DNA from: Pseudoalteromonas flavipulchra NCIMB 2033 = ATCC BAA-314
GTDB lineage: Bacteria; Pseudomonadota; Gammaproteobacteria; Enterobacterales; Alteromonadaceae
DNA length: 64,000 nucleotides
Assembly: GCA_000814665.1 (NCBI GenBank)
Contig: JWIH01000017.1
Location: forward strand, 275,243-339,242
Direction of reading: 5' to 3'
Shown: one piece after another, positions 1-10,230 of the stretch
How positions within the stretch are numbered: position 1 is the first letter of the stretch
Layout of the letters: the number at the start of each line of letters is the position of its first letter
Program-made: the position numbers and the translations under genes
Notes under the pieces: model-generated
What the model was told of the DNA's origin: nothing
The model's database searches: none
The model's input: the letters and a program-made list of their open reading frames with translations, nothing else

Positions 1-105
1 TTTCCACTGCCGAGCAGTTTAACTTAAAACGCTAAAAAATAGCGACAGCTAAAGCTTTCGCTTAACTGGTCGATAACCAATTATGATATTTTACGCGCTT
101 GTACC

Positions 106-951
106 ATGATCATCAGAACGCTTTTATTACTTGTTACGGCTTTACCCGCGACGACTTTTGCAGCAGAACATATTGATGCAGCACCGCTTGGTTCTCTTTA
201 TCAGCAAGACGCTAATCGCTTCTACGAGCCATCGCAACTGATAAAGCTGGAAAGCGAAAACAAAAGCTTTTATGTATTTCATCAAGAATATATGGCAGCT
301 GCTCGTGAAGGCATCGTGATCTTATTACCAGACATGCAAACTCCGCCCCTCAATAACAGCGGCATAAGCTTTCTTGCAAAACGCTTAAGCGATGATGGCT
401 ACGACACCTATACCCTTACTCCGCCAGACCTTTCTTATGCACCGAGTCTACTAGAGCAAGACATCGCGCTCCCCGATGCTGAAAAACCGGCTCAGCAAAC
501 GCTTGCCCCCATTTCAGAATCTAATCTCGACGAATATAAAATGGCCTTGATCAGCCGCTTTGAGGTGCTTTATAACACCCTGTCCATGACTCAAACAGAA
601 AAGTTGGTGGTTGTCGCATTTGGTAATAGCGCAGGTTTATTCGGTGAGCACTTAGCCACCCTACCCAATCTACGTATCGATGCCTTTGCCGTTGTAAGCC
701 CACAACTACCTAATGCAACGCGGCAAAAGCACTTGGCATCCAACCTTTCTTTGATAAGCCCTGCTTTACTGGATGTTTACTACAGTTTTGACAATCCTAT
801 TGTGGTCGACAATACGCCAGACAGAGCCCGCTGGGCGAGAAAAAACAGTAAATTTGATTATCGCCAACGGGAGCTTTTTGGAGAAAAAACCGATCCACTC
901 CAACATCAAAGGCTCAGAAAGGAGTTACTCGGTTTTTTACGCGTCTTATAG
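106..951 (+). CDS. DUF3530-type alpha/beta-hydrolase-like exported protein
   Basis: The 281-residue product begins with a hydrophobic leader ending near TTFA-AEH, so it is probably exported to the periplasm. A GNSAG motif with Ser175 sits after a hydrophobic strand (KLVVVAFG), as in the nucleophile elbow of alpha/beta hydrolases, and an earlier strand IVILLPD fits the same fold. I place it in the DUF3530 family from this overall pattern; members have no established substrate. The gene is convergent with djlA, with a 9-nt gap. Esterase activity is a reasonable guess only. Confidence 0.7.
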   Translation: MIIRTLLLLVTALPATTFAAEHIDAAPLGSLYQQDANRFYEPSQLIKLESENKSFYVFHQEYMAAAREGIVILLPDMQTPPLNNSGISFLAKRLSDDGYDTYTLTPPDLSYAPSLLEQDIALPDAEKPAQQTLAPISESNLDEYKMALISRFEVLYNTLSMTQTEKLVVVAFGNSAGLFGEHLATLPNLRIDAFAVVSPQLPNATRQKHLASNLSLISPALLDVYYSFDNPIVVDNTPDRARWARKNSKFDYRQRELFGEKTDPLQHQRLRKELLGFLRVL

Positions 952-960
952 TGTTTCAAG

Positions 961-1806
961 TTAGCTCTTTTTTAAATATTCATAGGCAGACTGAATATCT
1001 TGGCTTTTGCGCTTTGCCACTTCCATCATATGCTTAGGTAATCCCTGAGACACCAATTTGTCAGGGTGATGCTGCGACATTAGTTTGCGGTAAGCTTTTT
1101 TGATTTCACGCTCATTCGCCCCTTCACTCAATCCCAGTACAGCCAATGCTTTAGCACGGTTTAAACCGTTATCTTGTGATGCTGGTTGACGGCCGCCCTG
1201 TTGCTGGTGTTGATGTTGCGATCTCCCCGACGCCTGAGAGCGACGAAACTCAAATTCTGCTTGGTAGCGCTTTAGCAGGAACAAAAAGTGTGTTTCTGCG
1301 AAACCTAAATACTTGCTCACCTGTTTAAGTAAGGCCTTCTCCGCATCAGACACATGACCATCACAAAATGCCATTTGAATTTGAATCTCTAAAAACAGCT
1401 GCCTCAAGTCATAGCGTCTAGCAAAAGCTTCTTTAAAATCGGTAACCGCTTCTTTTATCGAAAAGTCGCTGCTTTTTCCCGCAGTAAACGCATGTTGCGC
1501 TTCTTTTCGCTCTTCACCCTGCAAGCCCATTTCGCTCATAAACGCAGACGCAGCTTGAATGTGGATTTCACTGACTCGACCATTAGACTTGGCGATATGT
1601 CCCATCACAGAAAAACAGCTGGAAAAGAACAAGGCTTGGCGCTCATGCAGATCTTCACCTTTCATGAAACCTTGAAAGCCACCGACTTTATCAAAATCCT
1701 GACGCAAACTTTTATCAAATAAATGGCCGAGATAAAAACCTAAAATAGCGCCTAACCAACGACCAAATAAAAAGCCGAAAATTGTGCCTAATAATTTACC
1801 CCACAT
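961..1806 (-). CDS. djlA: Membrane-anchored DnaJ-like co-chaperone DjlA
   Basis: DjlA is a type III membrane J-protein that stimulates DnaK ATPase at the inner membrane. The 281-residue product, close to the usual 270 or so, has a Gly/Phe-rich N-terminal membrane segment (about 5-30), a TerB-like helical domain (about 60-185), a Gln/His-rich linker (about 195-212) and a C-terminal J domain with the HPD motif at 247-249. It is the last gene of an amgK-murU-djlA transcription unit and its start overlaps the end of murU by 11 nt, which implies translational coupling. Confidence 0.93.
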   Translation of the reverse strand: MWGKLLGTIFGFLFGRWLGAILGFYLGHLFDKSLRQDFDKVGGFQGFMKGEDLHERQALFFSSCFSVMGHIAKSNGRVSEIHIQAASAFMSEMGLQGEERKEAQHAFTAGKSSDFSIKEAVTDFKEAFARRYDLRQLFLEIQIQMAFCDGHVSDAEKALLKQVSKYLGFAETHFLFLLKRYQAEFEFRRSQASGRSQHQHQQQGGRQPASQDNGLNRAKALAVLGLSEGANEREIKKAYRKLMSQHHPDKLVSQGLPKHMMEVAKRKSQDIQSAYEYLKKS

Positions 1807-2488
1807 CGCTATACCCTAACTTTTCGTTGATCATTTTTAGTCGCTCTGGCGTGCCAATGTCGTCCCATGCGCCCAAATACAGTTCAGTAGAAACTTTATG
1901 CTGCTCAAGCCCACTGCGCAGCAACGGCCCTAGCTTTATAAAGCCAGCCCCAAGCTCGGCAAAAAAACTTTGGTGATATTTACCAATGCCGGACAAGGTA
2001 TACTTTTGCTGATTGAGCGGCTGATGGGCAAGGCAAAAATCGCCTTCAGGATTATGCTTGGGATTTTCTACCAACACAATGTGCGCCTCGCAATGGCCCT
2101 CAGCTATGCTGCCGAGCTGTAACTGCATTAGGCTGCTGACATCATAGTCCGTAAAAATATCGCCATTGAGTACAATAAAGCTGTCATCCTGTTCACATAA
2201 CATCGGCAATGCTTGAATTATTCCACCTGCAGTTTCTAATCCGCCTTCAGGCTCATCGCTGTACTCAATATTGACACCGAAGTGAATGCCATTGCCGAAA
2301 TAGTCTTTTATCACCTGACCTTGCCATGCAAGATTTATCACAATATCGCAGATCCCAGCCGCTTTTAAACGCTCGATATGATGCTCAAGTAGTGGTTTTC
2401 CTGCGACGTTAAGCATAGGTTTTGGTTGGTTCGCGGTCAGTGGCATCATGCGTTTACCACGACCAGCAGATAAAATTATCGCTTTCAT
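1796..2488 (-). CDS. murU: N-acetylmuramate alpha-1-phosphate uridylyltransferase MurU
   Basis: This nucleotidyltransferase makes UDP-MurNAc from MurNAc-1-phosphate in the cell-wall recycling route that bypasses de novo UDP-MurNAc synthesis. The 230-residue protein opens with the signature SAGRGKRMMPLT, which contains the GxGxR nucleotide-binding loop, followed by the KPML motif. A later LNGDIF segment carries the Asp expected to bind metal. It lies 8 nt downstream of amgK, the kinase supplying its substrate, the same pairing as in Pseudomonas. That pairing makes MurU more likely than a hexose-phosphate nucleotidyltransferase. Confidence 0.9.
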   Translation of the reverse strand: MKAIILSAGRGKRMMPLTANQPKPMLNVAGKPLLEHHIERLKAAGICDIVINLAWQGQVIKDYFGNGIHFGVNIEYSDEPEGGLETAGGIIQALPMLCEQDDSFIVLNGDIFTDYDVSSLMQLQLGSIAEGHCEAHIVLVENPKHNPEGDFCLAHQPLNQQKYTLSGIGKYHQSFFAELGAGFIKLGPLLRSGLEQHKVSTELYLGAWDDIGTPERLKMINEKLGYSDVG

Positions 2489-2496
2489 TGTTACTT

Positions 2497-3492
2497 CTAT
2501 TTAGTGCCTAATTTGGCCTGCGCTTGAGGCATTATGTCATTCTCCAGCCAGCTTGCAAGCCACTGAAATTCTTTATACTTATTCGCCACTTCAACAAGAT
2601 AGCGTAAGGTTGGCAAAATATTTTCTAAGTACCCGCCTTTGCCGTCTCGCTGCAATAGGCGAGTAAAAATCCCGGCAGCTTTAAGGTGCCTTTGCATCCC
2701 CGTTAAGTCAAAGTAATGTTGGTAGGTGCTAAAATCCATATCGCCTAATAAATTTGCCGCTTTTAAGCAATCAAAGCTATGTTGCTGAAGCTCAGTAAAC
2801 TCATGTGCATCAAGGCGAGTATAACAATCCCGCAACAAAGAAACCGCATCATAGGTGACAGGTCCTTGTACCGCATCCTGATAATCAATGAGATACCACT
2901 GAGACTGATGACATATCAGGTTGCGACTATGAAAGTCTCGATGCATCGTAACCTGCGGCTGGCAAGTCATCGCATCAACGAGTTTCAACTTCACATTATG
3001 CCACTGCACTTGTTGATATTCGGTGGGTGTTAAACCAAGCCATTTTGTTACAAGCCACTCGTAAAAGATATTAAGTTCCATATCAACGAAATCAGCATCA
3101 TAGGGCTTCATCCATTCACTCTTTGGTGTTTTGGCTATTTCTGGAATAAGCGCTATCAGCGCACGATAGTCCTCTAGCCGAGAAGGCAATGCCAACCTAT
3201 CGGCCAAATGCTCAGAACCCAAGTCTTGTAACAGTAACAGCCCTTGCTCTTCATTACTCGCAAGGATTTGTGGCACATTGAGGCCTTGCTCTGCAAACAC
3301 CGTATTTAAACCGATAAAAGGGGCATTATCGAGTTTATCGACTGGTGTTTCCATTAAGATCCACGACATCGTTTGTCGCTTGACGCGATAATAACGGCGG
3401 AAACTGGCATCCGAGGTGATAGCCTCACACGTAAAATCGTCGCTATGTATTGCTTGCTGTATAAACTCGACGCGCTGGTTTTGACTATTCAT
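2497..3492 (-). CDS. amgK: N-acetylmuramate/N-acetylglucosamine anomeric kinase AmgK
   Basis: AmgK phosphorylates MurNAc and GlcNAc at C1, feeding MurU. The 331-residue protein has the aminoglycoside-phosphotransferase fold: the catalytic-loop motif HRDFHSRNL (catalytic Asp186) and the metal-binding IDYQD motif (Asp203). It is the first gene of the amgK-murU-djlA unit and divergent from lptD, separated by 112 nt that must hold both promoters. The divergent position beside lptD is common in gammaproteobacteria. Ordinary aminoglycoside kinase activity is unlikely given the context. Confidence 0.9.
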   Translation of the reverse strand: MNSQNQRVEFIQQAIHSDDFTCEAITSDASFRRYYRVKRQTMSWILMETPVDKLDNAPFIGLNTVFAEQGLNVPQILASNEEQGLLLLQDLGSEHLADRLALPSRLEDYRALIALIPEIAKTPKSEWMKPYDADFVDMELNIFYEWLVTKWLGLTPTEYQQVQWHNVKLKLVDAMTCQPQVTMHRDFHSRNLICHQSQWYLIDYQDAVQGPVTYDAVSLLRDCYTRLDAHEFTELQQHSFDCLKAANLLGDMDFSTYQHYFDLTGMQRHLKAAGIFTRLLQRDGKGGYLENILPTLRYLVEVANKYKEFQWLASWLENDIMPQAQAKLGTK

Positions 3493-3604
3493 GGATTAAC
3501 TATTACACCTTCTACTTGTAAATATTTAAATGCTACTGTATTTCCGACAGTTTTCATTTATCATGATGAGCTTATTATTAAATGCTCAGCTAATAGGTTA
3601 TTAA

Positions 3605-5851
3605 ATGCGCAAAATTTGGGGCTTGGCTGTATTATCCGCGATTCACTCTACAGCTTTTGCTAATACGAACATTGTCGCCGCACAATGTAAAGACTATATG
3701 CAGCCAGAAAACTGGAAGCCGTTAGCCTCGCTGCCCAAAAATGCCATTGATATCGTTGCCGATGACTTAGAACTACAAGGTACTGATAGCGCTGAGTTTT
3801 CGGGTAATGTGGTGATTAACACTGAAACCATGAGCTTAGAAGCTAGACGTGCGCTAATCGATAAAAAAGAAGGCCTGCTCAGCGCTTCTGGACCACTACT
3901 CTATCGTGACCAATTTACCAAAGTTCACAGCAATGGGCTATTCGCGGATTTAAATGCTAACACCGTGAGCTTGCTTGGTGCTGAATATGAATTAACAGAC
4001 CAGCAGGGCCGCGGTGGTGCAGAGAAATTGCATGCCTCTGGCAGCAAAATTTCACTCGACAACTCCAGCTTTACCACGTGTCCTGCTGATGACCCATTTT
4101 GGAGTATCGAGGCAAGCAGCATTGTACTTTCTCGAGAAGACGGTTGGGGTGAGACCTATAATACGGTGTTCAAAATTATGGACACGCCCATTATCTATTT
4201 ACCCTATTTTACATTTCCAATCGACGATAGACGAAAATCTGGCCTGCTGACGCCGACAATTTCCAGCTCAAATAAATTTGGCTTGGAGCTGATCACCCCT
4301 TATTATCTCAATCTAGCCCCCAACTACGACGCGACCTTAACGCCAAGATATATGGCCAATAAAGGATTTCAGCTTATTACCGAGTTCAGGTATTTAACTG
4401 AACAACATCAAGGTAAAATTGGGGTGGAATATCTCAGTAAGGATGATTCCGAGCCGCAGCTAGACGATCGCTATCTTGTGCATTGGCAACAAAAAAGCTA
4501 TTTAAGTGATAAATGGCGCGCATTTGTTGATGTCACAAATGTCAGTGACGATAACTATCTCACTGACTTAACATCCGAATACGCCAATGAAACTGACACT
4601 CAGTTATATCGCACCGGCAGTCTAAGTTACCTTGGTGAAGACTGGTTAGTCGACTTAAAGTTGCAAGATTTTGAAGTGTTGGGCGATCACAGAGAATCCT
4701 ACACTGCACTACCGCAAATTAGCTTCCGTACACGTGACAGTTATGAACTTGTCGGCCTTGATTGGGACTTTGAAGGTGAGTTTGCCTATTTTCAAAATGA
4801 TGCTTTGCCAATCTCAGAGGCGTCGCGATTACACCTAGAACCTCGCGTGTCTTTTTCACGCAGCGACTACGCTTGGTCATTTACTTCAGAAGCACGCCTA
4901 CTTCACACGCGTTATGAACAAAATATCGATGTGCCTGATACAGAGTATGAGGAGTCTGTCACGCGTACATTGCCAAGTTTACGGGTACATGGACAACTGA
5001 ATTTTGAACGCAGTACCGAGTTCTTTTTTGAACAAGGTACACAAACGCTTGAGCCACAAATTCAGTACCTTTACACACCACACAGAGAGCAAAGCCAAAT
5101 TGGCTGGTACGATACGGCTAAGTTACAAGATGACTTTATTGGTCTGTTTAGAGCACGCCGTTACTCAGGTTATGACCGTATTGCAGAAGCCAATCAATTC
5201 ACCGTGGGTGCAACCACGCGTGTATTCGATAGCAGTAATGTCGAACGCTTTAACTTCAGTGCAGGTCAGATCATTTATCTTGAGTCATCTGTAAAGCCTT
5301 CTGAACAGCTATTTACTGATGATACCAACTATAATGCACTATTTGCCGCTGAATCCATGTTACATTGGCATAAGCGCTGGTACCTCTCAGGTGGGGTGCA
5401 ATACGATGTGGATAGCAAAGAGTTAGTGCAGTCTCACTTTACCTTGGACTATAAAGGAGACGACAAGCAGTTAGTGCAATTGAACCATCGTTATGTTAAT
5501 GATGTCTCAGACTATGAAATTGACCAAGTCGGTCTCTTTACAAGTTTACCAATTGACGATAACTGGCAATTTGTAGCAAGCTATCACCGAGATATGACGG
5601 CAAATAGAAGTGTTGAATCCTTTGTTGGTGTTCAATACCAGTCTTGTTGTTGGGCTATTCAGGTGACTGCGAATCGTCAAATTGAAACAAACTTAAACCA
5701 AACACTTACAAATGATGAAGCAGTGTTTGATTCTGGCTTCAGCCTGAAATTTGTCCTTACAGGGCTTGGAAGCCAAAGCAGTGGTGATGCGAGTAAACTC
5801 CTTCAACAGGGTATTTTTGGTTACCGTAGACCGTATTTTTTGAATAAATAG
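3605..5851 (+). CDS. lptD: LPS-assembly outer-membrane protein LptD
   Basis: LptD is the beta-barrel that, with LptE, inserts lipopolysaccharide into the outer leaflet of the outer membrane. The 748-residue product has a signal peptide (about 1-19), an OstA-like periplasmic jellyroll (about 45-180) and a C-terminal barrel. The four cysteines that form the two disulfides in E. coli LptD are present with matching spacing: C28, C159 and the adjacent pair C681-C682. It heads the lptD-surA-pdxA-rsmA-apaG-apaH operon, with surA 15 nt downstream. SurA is the chaperone LptD itself needs. Confidence 0.96.
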   Translation: MRKIWGLAVLSAIHSTAFANTNIVAAQCKDYMQPENWKPLASLPKNAIDIVADDLELQGTDSAEFSGNVVINTETMSLEARRALIDKKEGLLSASGPLLYRDQFTKVHSNGLFADLNANTVSLLGAEYELTDQQGRGGAEKLHASGSKISLDNSSFTTCPADDPFWSIEASSIVLSREDGWGETYNTVFKIMDTPIIYLPYFTFPIDDRRKSGLLTPTISSSNKFGLELITPYYLNLAPNYDATLTPRYMANKGFQLITEFRYLTEQHQGKIGVEYLSKDDSEPQLDDRYLVHWQQKSYLSDKWRAFVDVTNVSDDNYLTDLTSEYANETDTQLYRTGSLSYLGEDWLVDLKLQDFEVLGDHRESYTALPQISFRTRDSYELVGLDWDFEGEFAYFQNDALPISEASRLHLEPRVSFSRSDYAWSFTSEARLLHTRYEQNIDVPDTEYEESVTRTLPSLRVHGQLNFERSTEFFFEQGTQTLEPQIQYLYTPHREQSQIGWYDTAKLQDDFIGLFRARRYSGYDRIAEANQFTVGATTRVFDSSNVERFNFSAGQIIYLESSVKPSEQLFTDDTNYNALFAAESMLHWHKRWYLSGGVQYDVDSKELVQSHFTLDYKGDDKQLVQLNHRYVNDVSDYEIDQVGLFTSLPIDDNWQFVASYHRDMTANRSVESFVGVQYQSCCWAIQVTANRQIETNLNQTLTNDEAVFDSGFSLKFVLTGLGSQSSGDASKLLQQGIFGYRRPYFLNK

Positions 5852-5866
5852 AATTTAGAAAGCCGT

Positions 5867-7159
5867 ATGAATTTAAAAAAGTTGTTATTAGTGGCCTCAT
5901 TAAGTGCAGGCCTGTTTACTCAAGCACATGCTGAGCGTGTAAAGCTAGATACTGTTGTTGCCACGGTTAATGATGGTGTAATTTTACAAAGCGAAGTCGA
6001 TCAAATAATAAATCGTGTTAAAGAACAGGCTGAGCAGCAAGGCACAGAGCTTCCTAGCGATAAAACATTACGCTTACAAGCCATCGATAAACTCATTGAG
6101 CAATCTTTAATGTTGCAACTGGGTGATCGCATGGGTATGCAAATTTCCGATGCTCAATTGGATCAGACCATTGCAAATATTGCCCAAGATCAAGGCGGTA
6201 CTATCGCTGACCTACGTCGCTCAGTTGAAGCGAGTGGCGAAAGCTTTCAGGCATATCGAGAAGAGATCCGTAAAGAAATAACCACAAGCCAAGTGCGCCG
6301 TGCCAGTGTTGATCGCCGTATTTATATTAGCCCTCAAGAGGTGACCAACCTGCAAAAAATCTTGAGTGAGCAAACGGGTAACTCGGAAGAGTATGATATC
6401 GGCCATATCTTGATTAAGATCCCAAACAAAGCAACGCCAGAAGAAATTGAAGACGCTCGTGAGCGCGCTGATAACGTGATTAAGTTTTTGAACGAAGGTA
6501 AAGAGTTCAAGCGCATCGCAATTGCCTCTTCGAGCGGCTCAAAAGCACTAGATGGTGGTCAATTAGGCTGGATGGGCATTAACGAAATGCCAACCTTGTT
6601 CGCTGAGGCCATTAAAGGTGCGAAAAAAGACGACATCGTTGGTCCACTGCGCTCAGGTGCAGGTTTCCACATTCTAAAAGTACAAGATATTCGTGGTCGT
6701 GAAGTCGTTGAAACCGTTGAGGTACGTTCACGCCATATTTTAATCAAACCGTCTATTATCCTAAGTGAAGAAAAAGCCCGCTCAATGCTAACAGGTTTTG
6801 TTAAAGACTTGCGCGCAGGAACCGCTGACTTTGCTGCGCTAGCTAAAGAATATTCTGAAGATCCGGGCTCTGCACTTAAAGGCGGTGAGTACGATTGGAC
6901 AGATCCAACTACATACGTACCAGCGTTTAGAGACACTCTGTTGTCGCTAGAAAAAGATCAGATCAGTGAACCATTTAGAAGTACATTTGGCTGGCACATT
7001 GTACAACTGCTAGATAAACGCGTGGCCGATAAAACAGAACAAGCCAAGTTAAATCGCGCACACCGTCTGCTGTTTAACCGTAAATTTAAAGAAGAAAGCT
7101 TTAAATGGATTAAAGAAATGCGTGACCAAGCGCATATTGAAATTATCGAAGCGGAATAA
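5867..7159 (+). CDS. surA: Periplasmic peptidyl-prolyl isomerase/chaperone SurA
   Basis: SurA escorts outer-membrane proteins, notably LptD, across the periplasm to the BAM complex. The 430-residue product has a signal peptide cleaved near AHA-ER (about residue 22), a SurA N-terminal chaperone domain (about 25-165) and two parvulin domains (about 173-275 and 285-390). Each parvulin domain shows the typical HILIK start and a GxxLGW or GGEYDW segment. Length and domain order match the family. It is 5 nt from pdxA, so co-transcription is near certain. Confidence 0.96.
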   Translation: MNLKKLLLVASLSAGLFTQAHAERVKLDTVVATVNDGVILQSEVDQIINRVKEQAEQQGTELPSDKTLRLQAIDKLIEQSLMLQLGDRMGMQISDAQLDQTIANIAQDQGGTIADLRRSVEASGESFQAYREEIRKEITTSQVRRASVDRRIYISPQEVTNLQKILSEQTGNSEEYDIGHILIKIPNKATPEEIEDARERADNVIKFLNEGKEFKRIAIASSSGSKALDGGQLGWMGINEMPTLFAEAIKGAKKDDIVGPLRSGAGFHILKVQDIRGREVVETVEVRSRHILIKPSIILSEEKARSMLTGFVKDLRAGTADFAALAKEYSEDPGSALKGGEYDWTDPTTYVPAFRDTLLSLEKDQISEPFRSTFGWHIVQLLDKRVADKTEQAKLNRAHRLLFNRKFKEESFKWIKEMRDQAHIEIIEAE

Positions 7160-7164
7160 CGGCT

Positions 7165-8157
7165 ATGACACTCAGAATCGCAATTACACCGGGTGAGCCT
7201 GCAGGTATTGGCCCAGATCTTGTTATCAAACTGGCTCAGCATGCATGGCCTGCTCAGTTAGTTGCGGTGGCTGATAAAAGTATTCTAGAAAAGCGCGCCA
7301 AAGAACTTGGTGAGCAAATCAAGTTATTGCCGTTTGACAGCGATGCTGCGCCTGAAGCGGCACCTGCTGGTGCTATTTACTACCTTCAAGTAGACAAAGG
7401 TGCTGAAGTGGTCGCTGGTCAATTAGATGAAGCCAATGGCCATTATGTGCTCGAAACCTTGCGCATTGCCTCTGAAAAGAATATGGATGGGACATTCGCA
7501 GCGGTAGTCACGGGTCCTGTTCATAAAGGCATTATTAACCAAGCTGGGATCTCGTTTAGCGGCCATACTGAGTACTTTGCACAGCAGTCTGATACCGCTG
7601 ATGTCGTTATGCTACTCGCAACCGAAGGGCTGCGTGTAGCGCTAGTTACTACGCATATCCCACTGGCGTATGTATCAAAGGCGATTACGCCTGAGCGTCT
7701 CAGCAAAGTCATTCATATTTTACATCACGACCTACAAACCAAGTTTGGTATTGAACAACCCAGAGTATTAGTTTGTGGATTAAATCCGCATGCTGGAGAA
7801 AGTGGTCACCTTGGTCGTGAAGAAATAGAAACCATTGAACCAACACTGGAAATGCTGAATAAACAAGGTATGAACTTGGTTGGACCGCTGCCAGCTGACA
7901 CCCTTTTCCAAGCTAAATATTTAGATAATGCTGATGCTGTGCTCGCAATGTATCACGATCAGGGCTTACCTGTGTTAAAATATAAAGGTTTTGGAAACTC
8001 AGTAAACATCACCCTAGGATTACCCTTTGTTCGCACATCGGTTGATCACGGTACAGCGCTTGATTTAGCTGGCTCTGGTGATGTTGAAGTGGGTAGTTTT
8101 GAATTAGCGATCCGCGAAGCAATTAAGCTCGCAACCAAAAAAGCACAGAATGCATGA
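7165..8157 (+). CDS. pdxA: 4-hydroxythreonine-4-phosphate dehydrogenase PdxA
   Basis: PdxA oxidises 4-phosphohydroxy-L-threonine, with NAD, in the DXP-dependent pyridoxal-phosphate pathway. The 330-residue protein carries the N-terminal [11 protein letters not shown] motif and the three metal-ligand histidines at H164 (TTHIPL), H209 (NPHAGE) and H264 (YHDQGL), spaced as in E. coli PdxA. Its stop overlaps the rsmA start in an ATGA junction, so the two are translationally coupled. Confidence 0.96.
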   Translation: MTLRIAITPGEPAGIGPDLVIKLAQHAWPAQLVAVADKSILEKRAKELGEQIKLLPFDSDAAPEAAPAGAIYYLQVDKGAEVVAGQLDEANGHYVLETLRIASEKNMDGTFAAVVTGPVHKGIINQAGISFSGHTEYFAQQSDTADVVMLLATEGLRVALVTTHIPLAYVSKAITPERLSKVIHILHHDLQTKFGIEQPRVLVCGLNPHAGESGHLGREEIETIEPTLEMLNKQGMNLVGPLPADTLFQAKYLDNADAVLAMYHDQGLPVLKYKGFGNSVNITLGLPFVRTSVDHGTALDLAGSGDVEVGSFELAIREAIKLATKKAQNA

Positions 8158-8960
8158 CAGATAAAGTACATCTCGGACACAGAGCGCGTAAACGCTTTGG
8201 TCAAAACTTCTTAAATGACAACAATATTATCGACAAGATAGTAACCGCTATCGACCCAAAACCTGAAGACAATCTGGTTGAAATTGGTCCTGGTTTAGGT
8301 GCTATCACTGAGCCTGTTTGTGATTTAAGTGGTCACCTAACCGTTGTAGAACTCGATAAAGATCTTGCCGAGCGCTTGATCCATCATCCATTCTTGGGAC
8401 CTAAATTAACGGTTCACCAAGGTGACGCGATGAAGTTTGATTTCTCTTCTTTAATCAAAGAAGGGGAAAAACTGAAGATCTTTGGTAACTTACCTTACAA
8501 CGTATCAACCCCTTTGCTATTTCACTTATTTGAATTTGCCGATCAGGTCGAGCATATGCACTTTATGCTGCAAAAAGAAGTGGTTAACCGTATGGTTGCA
8601 GGCCCTGGCAGCAAGGCCTTTGGTCGCTTGAGCGTAATGACGCAGTACTATTGTCACGCTATTCCCGTGATTGAAGTACCACCACATTGCTTTAAACCGG
8701 CACCAAAAGTTGACTCGGCAGTTGTTCGATTGATCCCAAAAGATCCGTCACAACGTACAGCTAAAAGCACTAAACTTTTGAATACTGTTTGCTTAGAAGC
8801 GTTCAACCAACGCCGTAAGACACTAAGAAATAGCTTATCGAACCTGTTAACCGAAGAGCAGCTGCGAAACTTGGGTATTGACCCTACGCTTCGTGCTGAA
8901 AACCTGTCGCTTAACCAGTTTATTGAAATTGCAAATTGGATATATGACAACTCAAACTAA
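8154..8960 (+). CDS. rsmA: 16S rRNA dimethyladenosine transferase RsmA (KsgA)
   Basis: RsmA dimethylates the two adjacent adenosines in the 3'-terminal hairpin of 16S rRNA, a late step of 30S maturation. The 268-residue product shows FGQNFL at the N terminus, the SAM-binding loop [10 protein letters not shown] and the catalytic GNLPYNVS motif, all diagnostic of the KsgA/Dim1 family. The start is the ATG within the ATGA overlap with pdxA. Its last 17 nt overlap the beginning of apaG. Confidence 0.97.
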   Translation: MTDKVHLGHRARKRFGQNFLNDNNIIDKIVTAIDPKPEDNLVEIGPGLGAITEPVCDLSGHLTVVELDKDLAERLIHHPFLGPKLTVHQGDAMKFDFSSLIKEGEKLKIFGNLPYNVSTPLLFHLFEFADQVEHMHFMLQKEVVNRMVAGPGSKAFGRLSVMTQYYCHAIPVIEVPPHCFKPAPKVDSAVVRLIPKDPSQRTAKSTKLLNTVCLEAFNQRRKTLRNSLSNLLTEEQLRNLGIDPTLRAENLSLNQFIEIANWIYDNSN

Positions 8961-9333
8961 TATTGGCTCACCGATCAAGGTATCGGTAGAGACCTTTTAC
9001 GTTGAAGCGCAATCACAGCCTGAAAAGGACAAATATGTGTTTGCCTACACCATTACCATCAAAAACCATAGCTTATGTAACGCTAAGCTACATAGTCGTT
9101 ATTGGCTCATTACCGATGCTAATGGCAAAGAGACCGAAGTAGAAGGTGATGGTGTTGTCGGTGAGCAGCCCACCATTCGTCCTGGCGAAAGCTATCAGTA
9201 CACCAGCGGCGCGGTGCTCGATACCCCAGTTGGTACGATGGAAGGGTATTATTTAATGCGTAATGAGTTTGGCACCGAGTTTAAAGCGCCAATCAATGTA
9301 TTTAGACTCTCCTGTCCAAATATTTTGCATTGA
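8944..9333 (+). CDS. apaG: ApaG (Co2+/Mg2+ efflux-associated, DUF525)
   Basis: ApaG is a small FN3-like fold protein, historically linked to cobalt resistance and magnesium efflux; its biochemical role is unclear. I chose the ATG at 8944, giving 129 residues ([13 protein letters not shown]...), close to the usual 125. A longer reading frame starts at 8878 but would lie deep inside rsmA. The conserved core [22 protein letters not shown] is visible at about residues 72-93. Its position between rsmA and apaH is the conserved order. Confidence 0.93.
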   Translation: MTTQTNIGSPIKVSVETFYVEAQSQPEKDKYVFAYTITIKNHSLCNAKLHSRYWLITDANGKETEVEGDGVVGEQPTIRPGESYQYTSGAVLDTPVGTMEGYYLMRNEFGTEFKAPINVFRLSCPNILH

Positions 9334-9432
9334 TACCGTTTTTATTTTGCGGAAGCGGGTTTACCCCGCGTTCCTCATACGTGCTAGACATCAGAATAAA
9401 AACATTGAGTTATAAAAAACCACAGGTAATAA

Positions 9433-10230
9433 ATGGCAAAATACGCAATTGGAGACTTGCAAGGTTGCTTCACTCCACTCATCGGGCTACTCGATCAAGT
9501 CGACTTTAACCCAAGCCAAGACCATCTATACTTTGTCGGTGACATCATCGCCAGAGGACCTGATTCACTTGCTTGCCTAGAGTTCCTCTATCAACACGCT
9601 GGCTCTATTAGCATTACACTCGGCAATCACGATCTCCACTTTTTAGCCTGTCTTGCTTTGGGTGTCGCTCCGAACCCAAAAGATAAATTAGACGCGGTTT
9701 TTGCCAGCCCTAAATGCCAAAAATATGCTGACTTATTACGTTCACAGCCGCTGGCTATTTGGCTTGAAACACAGCAAACTTTTATTTTTCATGCAGGTAT
9801 TCATCCAAGCTGGAATATTACGCAAGCGCTAGAATATGCACGCTTTGCCGAAACCATTTATCAATCAACAAAAGCCCCTGAGTTTTACGCCAATATGTAC
9901 GGTGCTCACCCAGGACTTGAGCTCAACAAGCTCAGTGAACAAGATAAGTTTAAAGCCATTGTTAACGTCTTCACTCGAATGCGCTTTCTAAAACAAAATG
10001 GCGAACTGGATCTTAAGAACAAGTCTGGCCTAAAAGATGCGGCAGGTCTCACTCCGTGGTTTGAGCTCAGCCAAACATCAGCCGACACTACCCTACTTTT
10101 CGGCCACTGGGCTGCTTTGGAAGGCGAAACCAACAAGAAAAATATTATTGCCTTAGACACTGGCTGCGTGTGGGGAGGCCCTATGACAATGATAAATATC
10201 GACAGTGGCGAAAAGTACCAGCATAGCTAA
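9433..10230 (+). CDS. apaH: Symmetrical bis(5'-nucleosyl)-tetraphosphatase ApaH
   Basis: ApaH hydrolyses Ap4A to two ADP and also removes Np4 caps from RNA in E. coli. The 265-residue protein has the metallophosphatase motifs GDLQGC, GDIIARGPDS and LGNHD in order, and a C-terminal histidine motif (FGHWAAL). It is the last gene of the lptD operon and lies 99 nt after apaG. That gap contains an imperfect GC-rich hairpin near 9350-9375, which has no T-tract and so is probably not a strong terminator. Confidence 0.95.
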   Translation: MAKYAIGDLQGCFTPLIGLLDQVDFNPSQDHLYFVGDIIARGPDSLACLEFLYQHAGSISITLGNHDLHFLACLALGVAPNPKDKLDAVFASPKCQKYADLLRSQPLAIWLETQQTFIFHAGIHPSWNITQALEYARFAETIYQSTKAPEFYANMYGAHPGLELNKLSEQDKFKAIVNVFTRMRFLKQNGELDLKNKSGLKDAAGLTPWFELSQTSADTTLLFGHWAALEGETNKKNIIALDTGCVWGGPMTMINIDSGEKYQHS